This document shows, piece after piece, positions 30,799 to 41,509 of a DNA stretch of 64,000 nt. The notes under the pieces were generated by a model that worked only from the letters and a program-made list of their open reading frames with translations, was not told the origin of the DNA and did not search any database. Source of the DNA: an uncultured Bacteroidales bacterium (GTDB lineage Bacteria > Bacteroidota > Bacteroidia > Bacteroidales > FEN-979); NCBI GenBank assembly GCA_903945175.1, contig CAJAUM010000110.1, positions 101,626 to 165,625 on the forward strand. The letters are read 5' to 3'. Each line of letters opens with the position of its first letter. Position 1 is the first letter of the stretch. The translations under genes were made by a program, and so were the position numbers.

Positions 30799-33275
30799 GC
30801 TGCGGCTTTCCTTGGTTTTCTCAACTCCAGGGCAGCCAGAATGATTACGAATGCAATAAGAATGATGGAGGAGATGAGCGAAATTTTTTCACCGACCACA
30901 TAAACGGTGGGTTCAAATTTGAACTGGAGTTTATGTTCCCCAGCAGGAAGTATCATGGCGCGCAACACATAATCGGCGCGGAAGTGGGGGGTGAGTTGCC
31001 CGTCAACGTAGGCATTCCATCCTTTTGGATAATAAATCTCAGAAAAAACGGCGAATCCGGCATTCTTTGAGCGGTAATGATATGACAATGCATTCGCAGC
31101 ATAGTCATCCAATGCGATAAAATCGGCAGAATCCTTTGCTGGTGTGAATGAATTAAGATTTTCAGAGAACGATTTATCCACGATTGCCAATGTGCCGGGG
31201 CTGAAATTATTCAATGCTTTGATTTCGGCATCGGCATTGTCAACCAACTGAACGGAGCTCACAAACCAGGCATTTCCGAGGGCCTTTGGATTTGGAAAGG
31301 CCATGGGTCGTTTGTCGTTGTTCGGAACGATAAAGTACTTCGTATTCAGCATGTTTAGTACAGGGGTACTGTCAGTACGCATGCTTTTTGCAAATGTCTG
31401 AATATCCTTCGTGATGCCATGGTCAATGAGTTCCTGGTACCGGCGTAATTTGGCGCCATGATAACCCCCGATCGATTTGTGGAAGTAGGATGTTCCTGCA
31501 TCATTGAAAACATCACCAGTCAGGTTCAATACCCTGAAATCGGGATCTTTATCCAGCAATATCTGGTTGTCGGCAGCGGATGGTTGATAAGGATTTTCGA
31601 CACGTGATTTTGAAGTAAAACTGTCGTTATTCGTGTAACGTTTGTTTACAGGGTACATATCAGCCAGGATAAGGATGGTAAGGACCAAATAGGCATATTC
31701 TTTTTTTAATTTATTATAGAGCACGGCCCATGTGATTCCTCCTGCGAGGAGGATAAAAACAAAGGCGCGAATGGCATCCATCCTGAGGATCCGCAGCCGT
31801 TCATCGCGGATGGACTGCATCAGCCATTCGGGGAACTGATATTGCTGCTGCATATATTTGTCACCTGCGCCAACGAAATCAAGAAACATTCCCGGAACCA
31901 GTGCGAAGAACAATGCAACGCCACCGGTGATGGCGAAGGCGATCTGAAGAGCATTAAAAAGTGTTTTCCGCGCTTGTCTTTTTTCGCATATCTCCCTCAT
32001 GGCTAAAATGCCAAGCAATGGAATGGTGAATTCAGCAATCACAAGGATCATGGAGACGGCCCGGAATTTATTGTATCCCGGAAGATAGTTCAGGAAAAGC
32101 TCGGTAAGCCACATGAAATTATGGCCCCAGGCCAGGAGGATGGACAATAATGTTGCGGCCAGCAGCCACCACTTAACCGGCCCTTTCACGATGATCAATC
32201 CAAGCACAAACAGAAACATGAGGATGGCCCCCACGTAAACCGGGCCGGAGGTAAAGGGTTGAGCGCCCCAGTAGAGGAACGGCAGCGGCTGGCTTATAAA
32301 CTGCCTGATTGACTCATCGGGGATCCCATTGGTTTTCATGGCCTCGGCGATCTTTGAATTTTCACTGACCTTCACGCTGGATGACCCTCCGTAAAAATCG
32401 GGAATGAGCAGCGTCATGGTTTCTCCGACTCCGTAACTCCATTGTGTTGCATAATCTTTGTCGAGTCCGGAGGTTCTGTTCTCCTTTTCGGATGTCAGTT
32501 CAGACTTGCCCCTGATGGTATATTTTCCATACTCCCACGTTGCCCACAGGCTGGTAAGGTTTGTAAGGACGGCAAAAACCAGTGCGATTAAAAGAATTGC
32601 AACTGCTTTTGCAAAGGGGATATATTCCTTAAAGCGAATCGCATGAATAAGCTTGAACAATCCCAGCAGGAGGGCAATCATCGCCAGGTAATAGGTAATC
32701 TGCGGGTGGTTTGCTTTTACTTCAAGAGAAAGGAATACGGCAGTCATCAATCCTCCCCAAAGGTACTTTCGGTTCATGGTTAGGATGATCCCGGCAATAA
32801 CCGGCGCCATGTAAGCGATGGCATGGGCTTTGGAATTGTGACCAGCTTCGAGGATGATGAAAAAATAGGAGGACATGGCAAAGGCTGCTGCACCTGCAAT
32901 TGAAAGCCAGGGATCAACGCCCATGGCCAAAAGGAGGATGAAAAATCCAAGGAAATAGAGAAAAACCAGGTTGGCAGGATGGGGTAGTCCGAGCGTGAGT
33001 ATTTTGTCGAGATAACCTAAAAGGTTCGAAGTGTATTTTGTGGAGATTTGGTATGCCGGCATCCCGCCGAACATCGAATTGGTCCAAAGCGGTTCCTGTC
33101 CTGATTTTGCCCGAAAGTCAACAATTTCCTTTGACATTCCTTTGAAATGGACGATATCACTCTGAAACATTTTTTTTCCTTCAAGCAGGGGGCTGAAATA
33201 GGCCAGGGTTATGATGACAAAGACTACGATGGCTGCAAGATAGGGGAGAAGCTTCTTAAATTCGATCTTTTTCAT
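30795..33275 (-). CDS. YfhO family membrane protein
   Basis: 826 aa, many TM; SEIYYPKGWNAYVDGQLTPHFRADYVLRAMILPAGEHKLQFKFEP C-terminal YfhO signature. Confidence 0.88.
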   Translation of the reverse strand: MKKIEFKKLLPYLAAIVVFVIITLAYFSPLLEGKKMFQSDIVHFKGMSKEIVDFRAKSGQEPLWTNSMFGGMPAYQISTKYTSNLLGYLDKILTLGLPHPANLVFLYFLGFFILLLAMGVDPWLSIAGAAAFAMSSYFFIILEAGHNSKAHAIAYMAPVIAGIILTMNRKYLWGGLMTAVFLSLEVKANHPQITYYLAMIALLLGLFKLIHAIRFKEYIPFAKAVAILLIALVFAVLTNLTSLWATWEYGKYTIRGKSELTSEKENRTSGLDKDYATQWSYGVGETMTLLIPDFYGGSSSVKVSENSKIAEAMKTNGIPDESIRQFISQPLPFLYWGAQPFTSGPVYVGAILMFLFVLGLIIVKGPVKWWLLAATLLSILLAWGHNFMWLTELFLNYLPGYNKFRAVSMILVIAEFTIPLLGILAMREICEKRQARKTLFNALQIAFAITGGVALFFALVPGMFLDFVGAGDKYMQQQYQFPEWLMQSIRDERLRILRMDAIRAFVFILLAGGITWAVLYNKLKKEYAYLVLTILILADMYPVNKRYTNNDSFTSKSRVENPYQPSAADNQILLDKDPDFRVLNLTGDVFNDAGTSYFHKSIGGYHGAKLRRYQELIDHGITKDIQTFAKSMRTDSTPVLNMLNTKYFIVPNNDKRPMAFPNPKALGNAWFVSSVQLVDNADAEIKALNNFSPGTLAIVDKSFSENLNSFTPAKDSADFIALDDYAANALSYHYRSKNAGFAVFSEIYYPKGWNAYVDGQLTPHFRADYVLRAMILPAGEHKLQFKFEPTVYVVGEKISLISSIILIAFVIILAALELRKPRKAAA

Positions 33276-33395
33276 TGGGATTGATTATTTAAGGCACGAA
33301 TGAAAAATAAAAAAAGAAGATAATCTAACGATATCTTCTTTCTGTACAAAATTGCGTAAAATTCGGATTGATCCTGTCAATCAAGAAAAGAATTA

Positions 33396-33557
33396 TTATT
33401 CTTTATCTAATTTTTCGTCGGAAACTGTCAGTTTTTTTCTTCCTTTAGCCCTTCTGGAAGCCAGTACTTTACGACCGTTGGCCGTGGCCATGCGTTCGCG
33501 GAAACCATGTTTATTTTTTCTTTTCCTATTCGAGGGCTGGTACGTTCTCTTTGTCAT
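33396..33557 (-). CDS. rpmH: 50S ribosomal protein L34
   Basis: Not in the ORF track (53 aa): [53 protein letters not shown]. Confidence 0.97.
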   Translation of the reverse strand: MTKRTYQPSNRKRKNKHGFRERMATANGRKVLASRRAKGRKKLTVSDEKLDKE

Positions 33558-33622
33558 CTCACATATTTTTTTGGGATTGCAAAAGTAGACAAATAAAAGT
33601 TTATAACCAAAATTATTTTATA

Positions 33623-35467
33623 TCAATTTTTCAGAAAGGTTGATTTATAGATAATCCGGTTATTCCGGATCAGCACGATACAATATAAACCATGAGGCAG
33701 ATGGCCTACTTTGAATTGATTGACACTTTCAGACACCGGCAAGTCAAGGAGACTCCTGGAATGGATATCGTACATGACAAGTTGAATGATGTTTTTATCA
33801 GCCAGGAGCGATGGGTCAAGTTTTACGATAAGATTTTCGGTAACCGGGTTGGGAGAGCAGGAGACCAGTGGATTTTTGGGATTGTAGTGTTGCTGCAATG
33901 AATCATCAATGGCAAAGGGCCATGTACACCCAGGCGAAGGCTGTGGGATCGTGCGTGAGGAATAACGAAGCGGAGAGTATCCGCATCCATTCAATTCACG
34001 GTAGACAAACTGAACCACCTCCCCGGGTTTAAAATTTCCAAACAGACAGCTCCTGATTCCCAGGAGATCGCGTATTGTTCCCCTGGTCCAGGATAACCCG
34101 TTATCGGTGCTGAATTCACCGCCAGCCACATTTGGCTGCAGGTGGGCTGAAAGCGAGAAATAGCACAAACTGTCGATTGGAACAGGAAGAAATTCATCAG
34201 GAGGCAGCAAAGGAGGACCCTGGGCAATGTACAGCCAGGCCGTGTCTGATTCGGTGTATCCTTCCGGGAACAGGACTTGGAGATATACAGGATAGGATTG
34301 ACCTGGCTGGGTACCTTGTTTGATCCACAGGCGAAATTTTTCGGGAGGCTGGGGAATCGGACTTTGTTCTGCGGCCATTGCAAAGGCAGGAGAGTCCCAT
34401 ATATATGTAGCACCCGGATAGTAAGGCGACCGGATAATTTTAGCTGAGGAGGCGAACGATGTATCAGTAGCACACATCTGGCAGAGATTATCCTGAATGA
34501 TAACCGGTGTTACTTTTTCACCCTTTTTTTTGTAGGCCCGCACATAATCGATCAGCATGGATTGTGGAAAGTTGGCCGGGTCGGGCACTACAGACTGATT
34601 CCCAACAGTGTTCGGCCCGGTACTCAGGCGGATGCAGAAGGGCGCGAGGGGTTGGTTATACTGTGGTGCAGAAACACAATAGGGCGGAATGACGTGCAGA
34701 TCGAGTTCTTTAACCAGCAGATTGTTCACATACCATTTTATGGAGGCGGTATCCCATTCAAGTCCAAAGGTAGTCCAGTTTGACGAGAGGTCATACAATT
34801 GTGCAGAATCGGTTAAATAGATGCTGTGGCTTTGTGAAACATGTGTTCCGTTATGGGTCCAGTGATAGGCTCCATTAAAGATGTTGCTGTTAACTCCGTT
34901 GAGTTCAAAAAGATCAATTTCGTTCCAAGCTCCCGGAGTTCCGGGATTTTCGGGTGTTCCTACCCCCCAGAGCCAGCATGCAGCGCCTTGCCCTGCTTTG
35001 TTGAAGAGTTTCACCCTTGTTTCAAGATATCCCGGGGCATAAAAATAGAAGCTCCTGAAGGCAGTATCGGCTACACTCATGGTTTTGATTTCGCCTCCAG
35101 AATAGGGGCAGTCGGGTATAATCGAAACGAGGGTATTTGAAATACGGGCTATTTCCGGTTCAACTGCCGGATTGATTGGATTGGTAGCAAAACCACGTGA
35201 ACAACTGCCATTTCCGTCATCCCATGGGCTGCTGCGATTCCATTTATCGGGGTTGAGACTGTCGGACCGGAACTCGTCATTAAAAATCAGGTTCCACCCT
35301 GGTTTTTCCAATGGATTCGGACCGGCCAGTTTTGAAATTCCCACCGATTTATTCTCACCCCCGTTCAGACAGTAAATGATATCCCACGGTGTGAATTGCG
35401 CCAACAGGGGAGCTGAATTCAGCCAAAATGCGGAAAACAGAAAGATGATCCGGGTCCTCATTTCCAC
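33623..35467 (-). CDS. Secreted GH16-family glycoside hydrolase-like protein with C-terminal T9SS sorting domain
   Basis: WNLIFNDEFRSDSLNPDKWNRSS, catalytic-type motif NEIDLFELNG (ExDxxE), and C-terminal SCSPNPVTENLIVKL...LPHGLYCIVLIRNNRIIYKSTFLKN. Confidence 0.8.
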   Translation of the reverse strand: MEMRTRIIFLFSAFWLNSAPLLAQFTPWDIIYCLNGGENKSVGISKLAGPNPLEKPGWNLIFNDEFRSDSLNPDKWNRSSPWDDGNGSCSRGFATNPINPAVEPEIARISNTLVSIIPDCPYSGGEIKTMSVADTAFRSFYFYAPGYLETRVKLFNKAGQGAACWLWGVGTPENPGTPGAWNEIDLFELNGVNSNIFNGAYHWTHNGTHVSQSHSIYLTDSAQLYDLSSNWTTFGLEWDTASIKWYVNNLLVKELDLHVIPPYCVSAPQYNQPLAPFCIRLSTGPNTVGNQSVVPDPANFPQSMLIDYVRAYKKKGEKVTPVIIQDNLCQMCATDTSFASSAKIIRSPYYPGATYIWDSPAFAMAAEQSPIPQPPEKFRLWIKQGTQPGQSYPVYLQVLFPEGYTESDTAWLYIAQGPPLLPPDEFLPVPIDSLCYFSLSAHLQPNVAGGEFSTDNGLSWTRGTIRDLLGIRSCLFGNFKPGEVVQFVYRELNGCGYSPLRYSSRTIPQPSPGCTWPFAIDDSLQQHYNPKNPLVSCSPNPVTENLIVKLDPSLLADKNIIQLVMYDIHSRSLLDLPVSESVNQFKVGHLPHGLYCIVLIRNNRIIYKSTFLKN

Positions 35468-35486
35468 AAAGATATCAACTACCCGT

Positions 35487-36947
35487 TTATTTCACCGGAA
35501 TATTCTTAAGTGTTTCGATAAGGAAATCATAAAATTTCTGAACTGTGGCGATGTTGACCTTTTCATCAGGAGAGTGCGGGAAGCGGATGGTAGGGCCAAA
35601 GGAGATCATGTCCCAGCTGGGGTAGGCACCGCCTAAAATACCGCATTCCAGACCAGCATGGATGGCCTTGATTTCGGGAATGTTGCCATATTTCCTGTTA
35701 TATACATCCTGCATGGTTTTGAGGATGGGGGAATTGGGGTTTGGTTTCCAGCCCGGGTAGCTCCCATCAAACACTGATTCGGCGCCAGCCAGGTCAAACA
35801 CACTCTGCATCATTTGCTGGAGATCATCTTTGGCTGAGTCAACAGAACTGCGCATCAGGTTGCAGATTTTAATGGTTCCTTTTTCAGCCTTCACGATGGC
35901 CAGGTTGTTTGATGTTTCGACAAGGCCAGCCATTTCGTTGCTCATGCGCATTACGCCGTTCGGGCAGGCATATACTGCATTCATGCATTTGACAAGAACG
36001 GCCTGGTTTATCACTGATTTGGGCGTTTCAGCCGGAATGGCTTCGATCTTCAGGGTAGGTTCCACGGCTGAGAGTTCATGCTTGATTTTATCGGCTACCC
36101 TGCCAAGACAAGCCAGGAAAGCCTCTGTTTTGGCTGACGGAACGGCTACAATGGCAAATGATTCGCGCGGAATGGCATTGCGAAGGCTGCCACCGTCGAT
36201 TGTTGCAACCTGCAATCCATGTTTCTTATGCGCATGGTAAAGTACCCTGTTCATGATTTTGTTGGCGTTGCCGCGTCCAAGATGGATATCCACACCACTG
36301 TGGCCGCCCTTCAACCCGGTCACATTGATCTTATATCCGGTAAAATCGCCCGTTAATGGCTGATCATCATAGGTAAATTTTATGTTTCCGTTGGTTCCGC
36401 CGGCGCATCCGATATAGAGTTCACCTTCATCTTCGGAATCCATATTCACGAGGATGTCCCCTTTGAGCACGCCGGGTTTCAGTCCGATGGCCCCGGTCAT
36501 TCCGGTCTCCTCATCTGTTGTGAAAAGGGCTTCGATGGGTCCATGCTGCAGATCGGTTGCCTCGAGGATGGCCATGGTTGCTGCCACACCCATTCCATTG
36601 TCGGCACCGAGTGTTGTTCCGTTGGCGCGAACCCATTCACCATCAATGATGGTTTCGATGGGATCCTTTTCAAAGTCATGCACCTTGTCGCTGTTTTTCT
36701 GCGGAACCATGTCTAAGTGTCCTTGCAGGATAACGCCTTGGCGATTTTCCATTCCCGGAGTGGCTGGTTTCCGGATGATCACGTTTCCGACCTCATCCTG
36801 GATTGTTTCAAGGCCGAGGTTCTTGCCAAAATTGTAGATAAATTCCCTGATCTGATCTTCTTTTTTCGAAGGCCGGGGTATCTGGGTCAGGCTGTAAAAA
36901 TTTCTCCACAGCGCTTTGGGGTTGAGGTTTAAAATTTCTTTATTCAT
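35487..36947 (-). CDS. pepD: Aminoacyl-histidine dipeptidase (PepD, M20)
   Basis: LQGHLDMVPQKN, TTLGADNGMGVAATMAI, DEETGMTGAIGL, GGHSGVDIHLGRGNANKIM. Confidence 0.95.
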   Translation of the reverse strand: MNKEILNLNPKALWRNFYSLTQIPRPSKKEDQIREFIYNFGKNLGLETIQDEVGNVIIRKPATPGMENRQGVILQGHLDMVPQKNSDKVHDFEKDPIETIIDGEWVRANGTTLGADNGMGVAATMAILEATDLQHGPIEALFTTDEETGMTGAIGLKPGVLKGDILVNMDSEDEGELYIGCAGGTNGNIKFTYDDQPLTGDFTGYKINVTGLKGGHSGVDIHLGRGNANKIMNRVLYHAHKKHGLQVATIDGGSLRNAIPRESFAIVAVPSAKTEAFLACLGRVADKIKHELSAVEPTLKIEAIPAETPKSVINQAVLVKCMNAVYACPNGVMRMSNEMAGLVETSNNLAIVKAEKGTIKICNLMRSSVDSAKDDLQQMMQSVFDLAGAESVFDGSYPGWKPNPNSPILKTMQDVYNRKYGNIPEIKAIHAGLECGILGGAYPSWDMISFGPTIRFPHSPDEKVNIATVQKFYDFLIETLKNIPVK

Positions 36948-37012
36948 GTCAGATTGCTTTAAGAATAAATATAGTATAGGTTTTTGTTTAGTTCAACGTC
37001 AAAATTAGTAAA

Positions 37013-37417
37013 TTATTTGGCTTTGTAAGTTGTTCCGACCTGAATTTCACGGAAAGTTATATACCGTTGCTGATACAACATGGAAAGGAATTTGGTGACC
37101 CTGATTTCAGTCTCTTCCACAGGTTTGAGTTCTTCAGGGAATTGCTCTTTAAGCCTGTCACAGATCTTTGCAACGGATGATTGGCCATCAATGAAAAGCC
37201 ATGTATGGCCACCAAAACGGTCGAGTTTAATGTAGATAAACCTTTCCTTTGAAGCCGGCTGAAAAAGGACTGCGTTGATCCTGTTTTTGAACCTGGGCAT
37301 CAGCAATGTGATTCCGCCATCTTCTCTCACTTCATGCCCAAGCACCCTCACCGGCCTGAGGTCAAGAAAATTGGCCTTTTTTAAAATCCGGCGGCGACTG
37401 AAAAAATTCACGGTCAC
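37013..37417 (-). CDS. PqqD-like (RRE) small protein
   Basis: IKLDRFGGHTWLFIDGQSSVAKICDRLKEQFPEELKPVEETEIRVTKFLSMLYQQRYITF. Confidence 0.75.
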   Translation of the reverse strand: MTVNFFSRRRILKKANFLDLRPVRVLGHEVREDGGITLLMPRFKNRINAVLFQPASKERFIYIKLDRFGGHTWLFIDGQSSVAKICDRLKEQFPEELKPVEETEIRVTKFLSMLYQQRYITFREIQVGTTYKAK

Positions 37418-39489
37418 ATTCCAGATGCAGGGGGAGCAGGATCATCTGGTTTTCCTGCATTCTTCAACGGAATCTGAATGAAGACATAGGCAATGATGGC
37501 CAGGATGACGAAGCTGATATAAAACTTCGGGTTATCAAAAAACACAAAGTATTTGTAGAGGAATACGTTGAATACCGCCAGGATCGCTATGACGAGACCC
37601 ATGAGCGCCTCTCCGGCAATCATACCGGATGCAAGCAGGACGCCGGTATTTTCGACCCTGACTTTCTGTGCCTCATTGTGTTTTCGTTTTTCTGAATAAA
37701 GATCTACGGCTCCCTTGATCAAACCGCCGACAAAAATTGCGAAGGTCGTTTCAATCGGCAGGTACATTCCCACGCTGACCAGCATCGGGCTTTTTACCTG
37801 CATGAGGATAAAGGCAACACCCATCAGCATTCCTGCAATGATAAGCGGCCAGGCCATTTGCCCCTGGACGATGCCGCGGGAAAGGATGGCCATCAGGCTG
37901 GCCTGGGGAGCCGACAGGTTCTTGCTGCCGAAACCTCCCTGGTAGCCCAGGTTCTTTCCACTGGCAATATCTCCGTCGTTGAGGAAGGCGAGGACGACAA
38001 ACATGACGGAACCTGCGAGGATTACACCCAGGATATCACCGACCTGCATTCTCCATGGCGTACCGCCCAGGATGTGGCCGGCCTTCAGGTCCTGGAGCAT
38101 TTCACCTGCAACAGCTGCCGAAACGCAGACGATCGCAGCCACACCCAATACGGTGGCAACACCAGAATCGCCCTGCACACCGAGTGCAACCAGGATAAGT
38201 GCGGTAACCACAAGGGCTGTGAGGGTCAATCCACTGATCGGGTTGTTGCTGGAGCCCATGATGCCGACGAGATATCCGGATACAGAGGCAAAAAAGAATG
38301 CCAGGATGATCATGACCGTAGAGGCGACTATGGCGATCAGGAGATTGGTCTCAAAAATAAAATAGGTAATGCCGAAGGTGAGAACAGCAACAGCGGCGAT
38401 GCCAACCATGATCCAGCCAAAACTGATGTCTTTTTCATTTCTTGGTACGTGGTGGTCAATGCCTGTTGCGGCCTTTTTGACATCCTTTACCGATCTTGCA
38501 ATACCTGTTGAGAGGCTTTTTCTCATTTTAAACAGGGTGAAACCGGCGCTCACGAGCATGCCCCCGATGGCAATCGGCCGGACGATGAATTTCCAGATCT
38601 GGTTAATCTGGTATGTGGGATCAGAAACTTTTTGCATCGCGCCATCCAGGGTGAGGGTTGGGTCGCTGCCCATCAGAAAGGCTGCCCATTCCTGGAAATT
38701 GATACTTGGAATAAGGAAGTACATGATCATGGGAGCCATCAGTCCCCAGGCGAGAATACCCCCGCTGAAATTCAAGGCGCCCAATTTCGGTCCAATGATA
38801 TAGCCAACACCCATGTATGCAGGGCTTACGCCCGGAGAGCTGAGGAGCATTCCTCCTTCACCTTTGAACACAGTACCGGTGATGACCTGGTTTCCGAAGG
38901 TGACGAATTTTTCCCACAGGTACTGGAAGAGTTTCAGTTCGCCGAGTATCTTGATGAGAGCGCCAAGTCCCATGGCCCAAAATAAAAATTTTGATCCGCC
39001 TGAACTGCCCTGTCCTGCTTTATGAATTTCTGCCGCAGCGGTCGATTCAGGGAAAGGCAGTTCTGCATCCTCCACCATCACACGGCGAAGCAATGCCACG
39101 AACATGATTCCGAGGATACCACCTGCGATAAGGATTAGCGAGGATGTGATATAATGACCGGCAGTGAAAAATTCGGACCAGATGCCTGATACGAAGAAGG
39201 CGGGCAGTGTGAAGATGGCGCCGGCGGCAACGGATTCGCCGATGGAGCCCACTGTACGTGTAAAATTTTCTTCAAGGATGGAGCCCTTCATCAGTCGCAA
39301 AATGGCCATACCGAGCACGGCGGCGGGGTAGGTAGCGGCGATGGTCATCCCTGCTTTGAGTCCGAGGTATGCATTGGCGGCGCCCAGGATGACGGCAAAG
39401 AAAAGGCCGATGATCAATGCGCGGACGGTAAATTCTTTCATGTTTGTCTCAGCAGAGACGAAAGGAATGAACTTTTTGTGTTCAGCCAT
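37414..39489 (-). CDS. OPT family oligopeptide transporter
   Basis: 691 aa; EFTVRALIIGLFFAVILGAANAYLGLKAGMTIAATYPAAVLGMAIL; ...AAGEMLQDLKAGHILGGTPWRMQ. Confidence 0.95.
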   Translation of the reverse strand: MAEHKKFIPFVSAETNMKEFTVRALIIGLFFAVILGAANAYLGLKAGMTIAATYPAAVLGMAILRLMKGSILEENFTRTVGSIGESVAAGAIFTLPAFFVSGIWSEFFTAGHYITSSLILIAGGILGIMFVALLRRVMVEDAELPFPESTAAAEIHKAGQGSSGGSKFLFWAMGLGALIKILGELKLFQYLWEKFVTFGNQVITGTVFKGEGGMLLSSPGVSPAYMGVGYIIGPKLGALNFSGGILAWGLMAPMIMYFLIPSINFQEWAAFLMGSDPTLTLDGAMQKVSDPTYQINQIWKFIVRPIAIGGMLVSAGFTLFKMRKSLSTGIARSVKDVKKAATGIDHHVPRNEKDISFGWIMVGIAAVAVLTFGITYFIFETNLLIAIVASTVMIILAFFFASVSGYLVGIMGSSNNPISGLTLTALVVTALILVALGVQGDSGVATVLGVAAIVCVSAAVAGEMLQDLKAGHILGGTPWRMQVGDILGVILAGSVMFVVLAFLNDGDIASGKNLGYQGGFGSKNLSAPQASLMAILSRGIVQGQMAWPLIIAGMLMGVAFILMQVKSPMLVSVGMYLPIETTFAIFVGGLIKGAVDLYSEKRKHNEAQKVRVENTGVLLASGMIAGEALMGLVIAILAVFNVFLYKYFVFFDNPKFYISFVILAIIAYVFIQIPLKNAGKPDDPAPPASGM

Positions 39490-39621
39490 AATTCCTGATT
39501 TTTTGGTTAGCGTATTTTGGAGAATAAGAGGCTAAATAAAGAAAATCCTGCGATATGGACAAGGACTATTTCCATGTTAGGATAGAAAATTCTTTATTAT
39601 GTTGATAATGATACTTGTAAC

Positions 39622-40251
39622 TTATGAAAAGTTATAAAGATGCACAAGCTTCTTTGTTGAAAAATAATCCTCATCAAAAAAGGAAGAAAGTTGCCATGCA
39701 GCCGATTTAGCCCTGATTTGTGTCACATCCTGTTCAACTTCGCCGCCGGTCAGGTACAGAACGCCATTTGGGATGGCATTGCATCCCTGTTTTTTTACAC
39801 AATGTTTGACCATGGAGCAGAAGCGTGGCAGGTTGGAAACAGCCCGGCCCGTAACGAAATCGAAAGACTGTCTTACGGTTTCAAAGCGGGCATTCAGCGT
39901 GGTGACATTGTCTAAATTCAGATCAGCTTTGATACTGTCGATCACCTTAATTTTTTTTCCAATGGAGTCGACCAGGGTAAAATGCGATTCGGGAAACATG
40001 ATGGCCAGCGGAATTCCCGGGAATCCCCCGCCGGTTCCCGCATCCATGATGGATGAACCTGGTTTGAACCTGATGGCCTTTGCAATAGCCAGAGAATGTA
40101 ATATATGGTGAATGCCGAGCTGGTCAATGTCCTTACGGGAGATCACATTGATCAAGGCATTCCATTTCTGATACTGGCCTGCGAGTTCCTTAAACCGTTC
40201 AAGTTGCAATGGATTGAGATCGGGGAAATATTTTTCTATCAGGTTCATCAT
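39622..40251 (-). CDS. rsmG: 16S rRNA (guanine527-N7)-methyltransferase
   Basis: NVISRKDIDQLGIHHILHSLAIAK, IMDAGTGGGFPGIPLAIMFPESHFTLVDSIGKKIKV. Confidence 0.95.
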   Translation of the reverse strand: MMNLIEKYFPDLNPLQLERFKELAGQYQKWNALINVISRKDIDQLGIHHILHSLAIAKAIRFKPGSSIMDAGTGGGFPGIPLAIMFPESHFTLVDSIGKKIKVIDSIKADLNLDNVTTLNARFETVRQSFDFVTGRAVSNLPRFCSMVKHCVKKQGCNAIPNGVLYLTGGEVEQDVTQIRAKSAAWQLSSFFDEDYFSTKKLVHLYNFS

Positions 40252-40320
40252 AAAACAAAATCGTCCGGATGAGCCTGTGCTGATCCGGACGTCCGTTATA
40301 AAATTCGGTTGAATGAAAAG

Positions 40321-40620
40321 TTAATCCTGCTTGGGTTCCACGGCAACTGGTTCTGCCTCGTCTGTAGCAACTTTTTTCTTAGTTTTTGTTGCTTTGGGCT
40401 TTAAATCAGCTCCTTCTTCATGTTCCACTGCCTTTTTAGCTGATTTCTTTGGTGCAGCTTTGGCAACGGGAACAACGATTTCTTCCACCTCCTTTTTCGG
40501 CTTTGGTTCTGCTTTAGCAACAGGGGCGGTCATACTGCTTTTCTTTTTACGTGACCTTTTTACGCCAGATGAACCAATGATAATCTTGCCACGCTTCGTT
40601 TTTTTATCTCCTTTTCCCAT
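40321..40620 (-). CDS. THX-family 30S ribosomal protein with long Lys/Ala/Glu-rich C-terminal tail
   Basis: MGKGDKKTKRGKIIIGSSGVKRSRKKK core then about 70 aa low-complexity tail. Confidence 0.8.
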   Translation of the reverse strand: MGKGDKKTKRGKIIIGSSGVKRSRKKKSSMTAPVAKAEPKPKKEVEEIVVPVAKAAPKKSAKKAVEHEEGADLKPKATKTKKKVATDEAEPVAVEPKQD

Positions 40621-40698
40621 AATATAATGTATTTAAAAAATTTCTCTTGAATAGCAAATGTATAAAAAATGATCGGTTCTGACAAACATTTAGACAAA

Positions 40699-41409
40699 TT
40701 AGATCATGCCGGAACTCTTTTTTTGATAAAAGTCCCTGATTAATCCCTCTGAAAGCTTAATCGAATTATTAAGCCAATCGAGCATGATTTCAGCTTGTTC
40801 ATCTTGTGACAAGTGCCATTGTATGGTTGATGACCTGAGCCGGCTGGTGAGGCTTTGAATTAAGATGGCTGCCGAGACGCTGATGTTGAGGCTTTCGGTA
40901 AATCCTACCATGGGTATTTTAACAAAATCATCGGCCATTTGCAGGGCTACGGGTGACAATCCAGCCAATTCAGTTCCGAAAATGAGCGCTGTTTTCTGAT
41001 CAAGCGGAAGTGTTTCGGGGGTGAAATCATTTTTATGTGGTGTAGTGGCTACCAGCCTGTACCCCTTTTCTTTCAGTTTTTTCAGACAGGCAACGGTATT
41101 ATTTTCAGGTTGGTCATAATGGATCAGGTTCAGCCATTTTGAAGAGCCCAGTGCCACATCGGGATTCACCTCATATTTATTCCTGTTTTCGATGATGTGC
41201 ACATCCTGGATTCCAAAGCAGTCGCATGTACGGAGCACGGCGCTGGCATTGTGTGACTGATAAATATCTTCGAGTGCGATGGTAATATGGCGGGTGCGTT
41301 GCAACAGGGCCGCCTGAAATTTATTAAAGCGCTCTGCTGTAATAAAATTCCTTAAATATTCAATTAATTCCAGGCTGAAAGGAGCCTTGGGAACATCGAC
41401 CGGGTGCAT
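40699..41409 (-). CDS. TrmH/SpoU family RNA 2'-O-methyltransferase
   Basis: ALEDIYQSHNASAVLRTCDCFGIQDVHIIE...ALIFGTELAGLSPVALQMADDFVKIPMVGFTESLNISVSAAIL. Confidence 0.92.
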   Translation of the reverse strand: MHPVDVPKAPFSLELIEYLRNFITAERFNKFQAALLQRTRHITIALEDIYQSHNASAVLRTCDCFGIQDVHIIENRNKYEVNPDVALGSSKWLNLIHYDQPENNTVACLKKLKEKGYRLVATTPHKNDFTPETLPLDQKTALIFGTELAGLSPVALQMADDFVKIPMVGFTESLNISVSAAILIQSLTSRLRSSTIQWHLSQDEQAEIMLDWLNNSIKLSEGLIRDFYQKKSSGMI

Positions 41410-41509
41410 ATTCCTACATTTTCAAAATCATACAAAAGTAAAAAAAATGGCCAACCATGCCGTTAATTCGGGAAAAAATGTAATTTTGCACCTCCAAATT
41501 TCAGATAAC

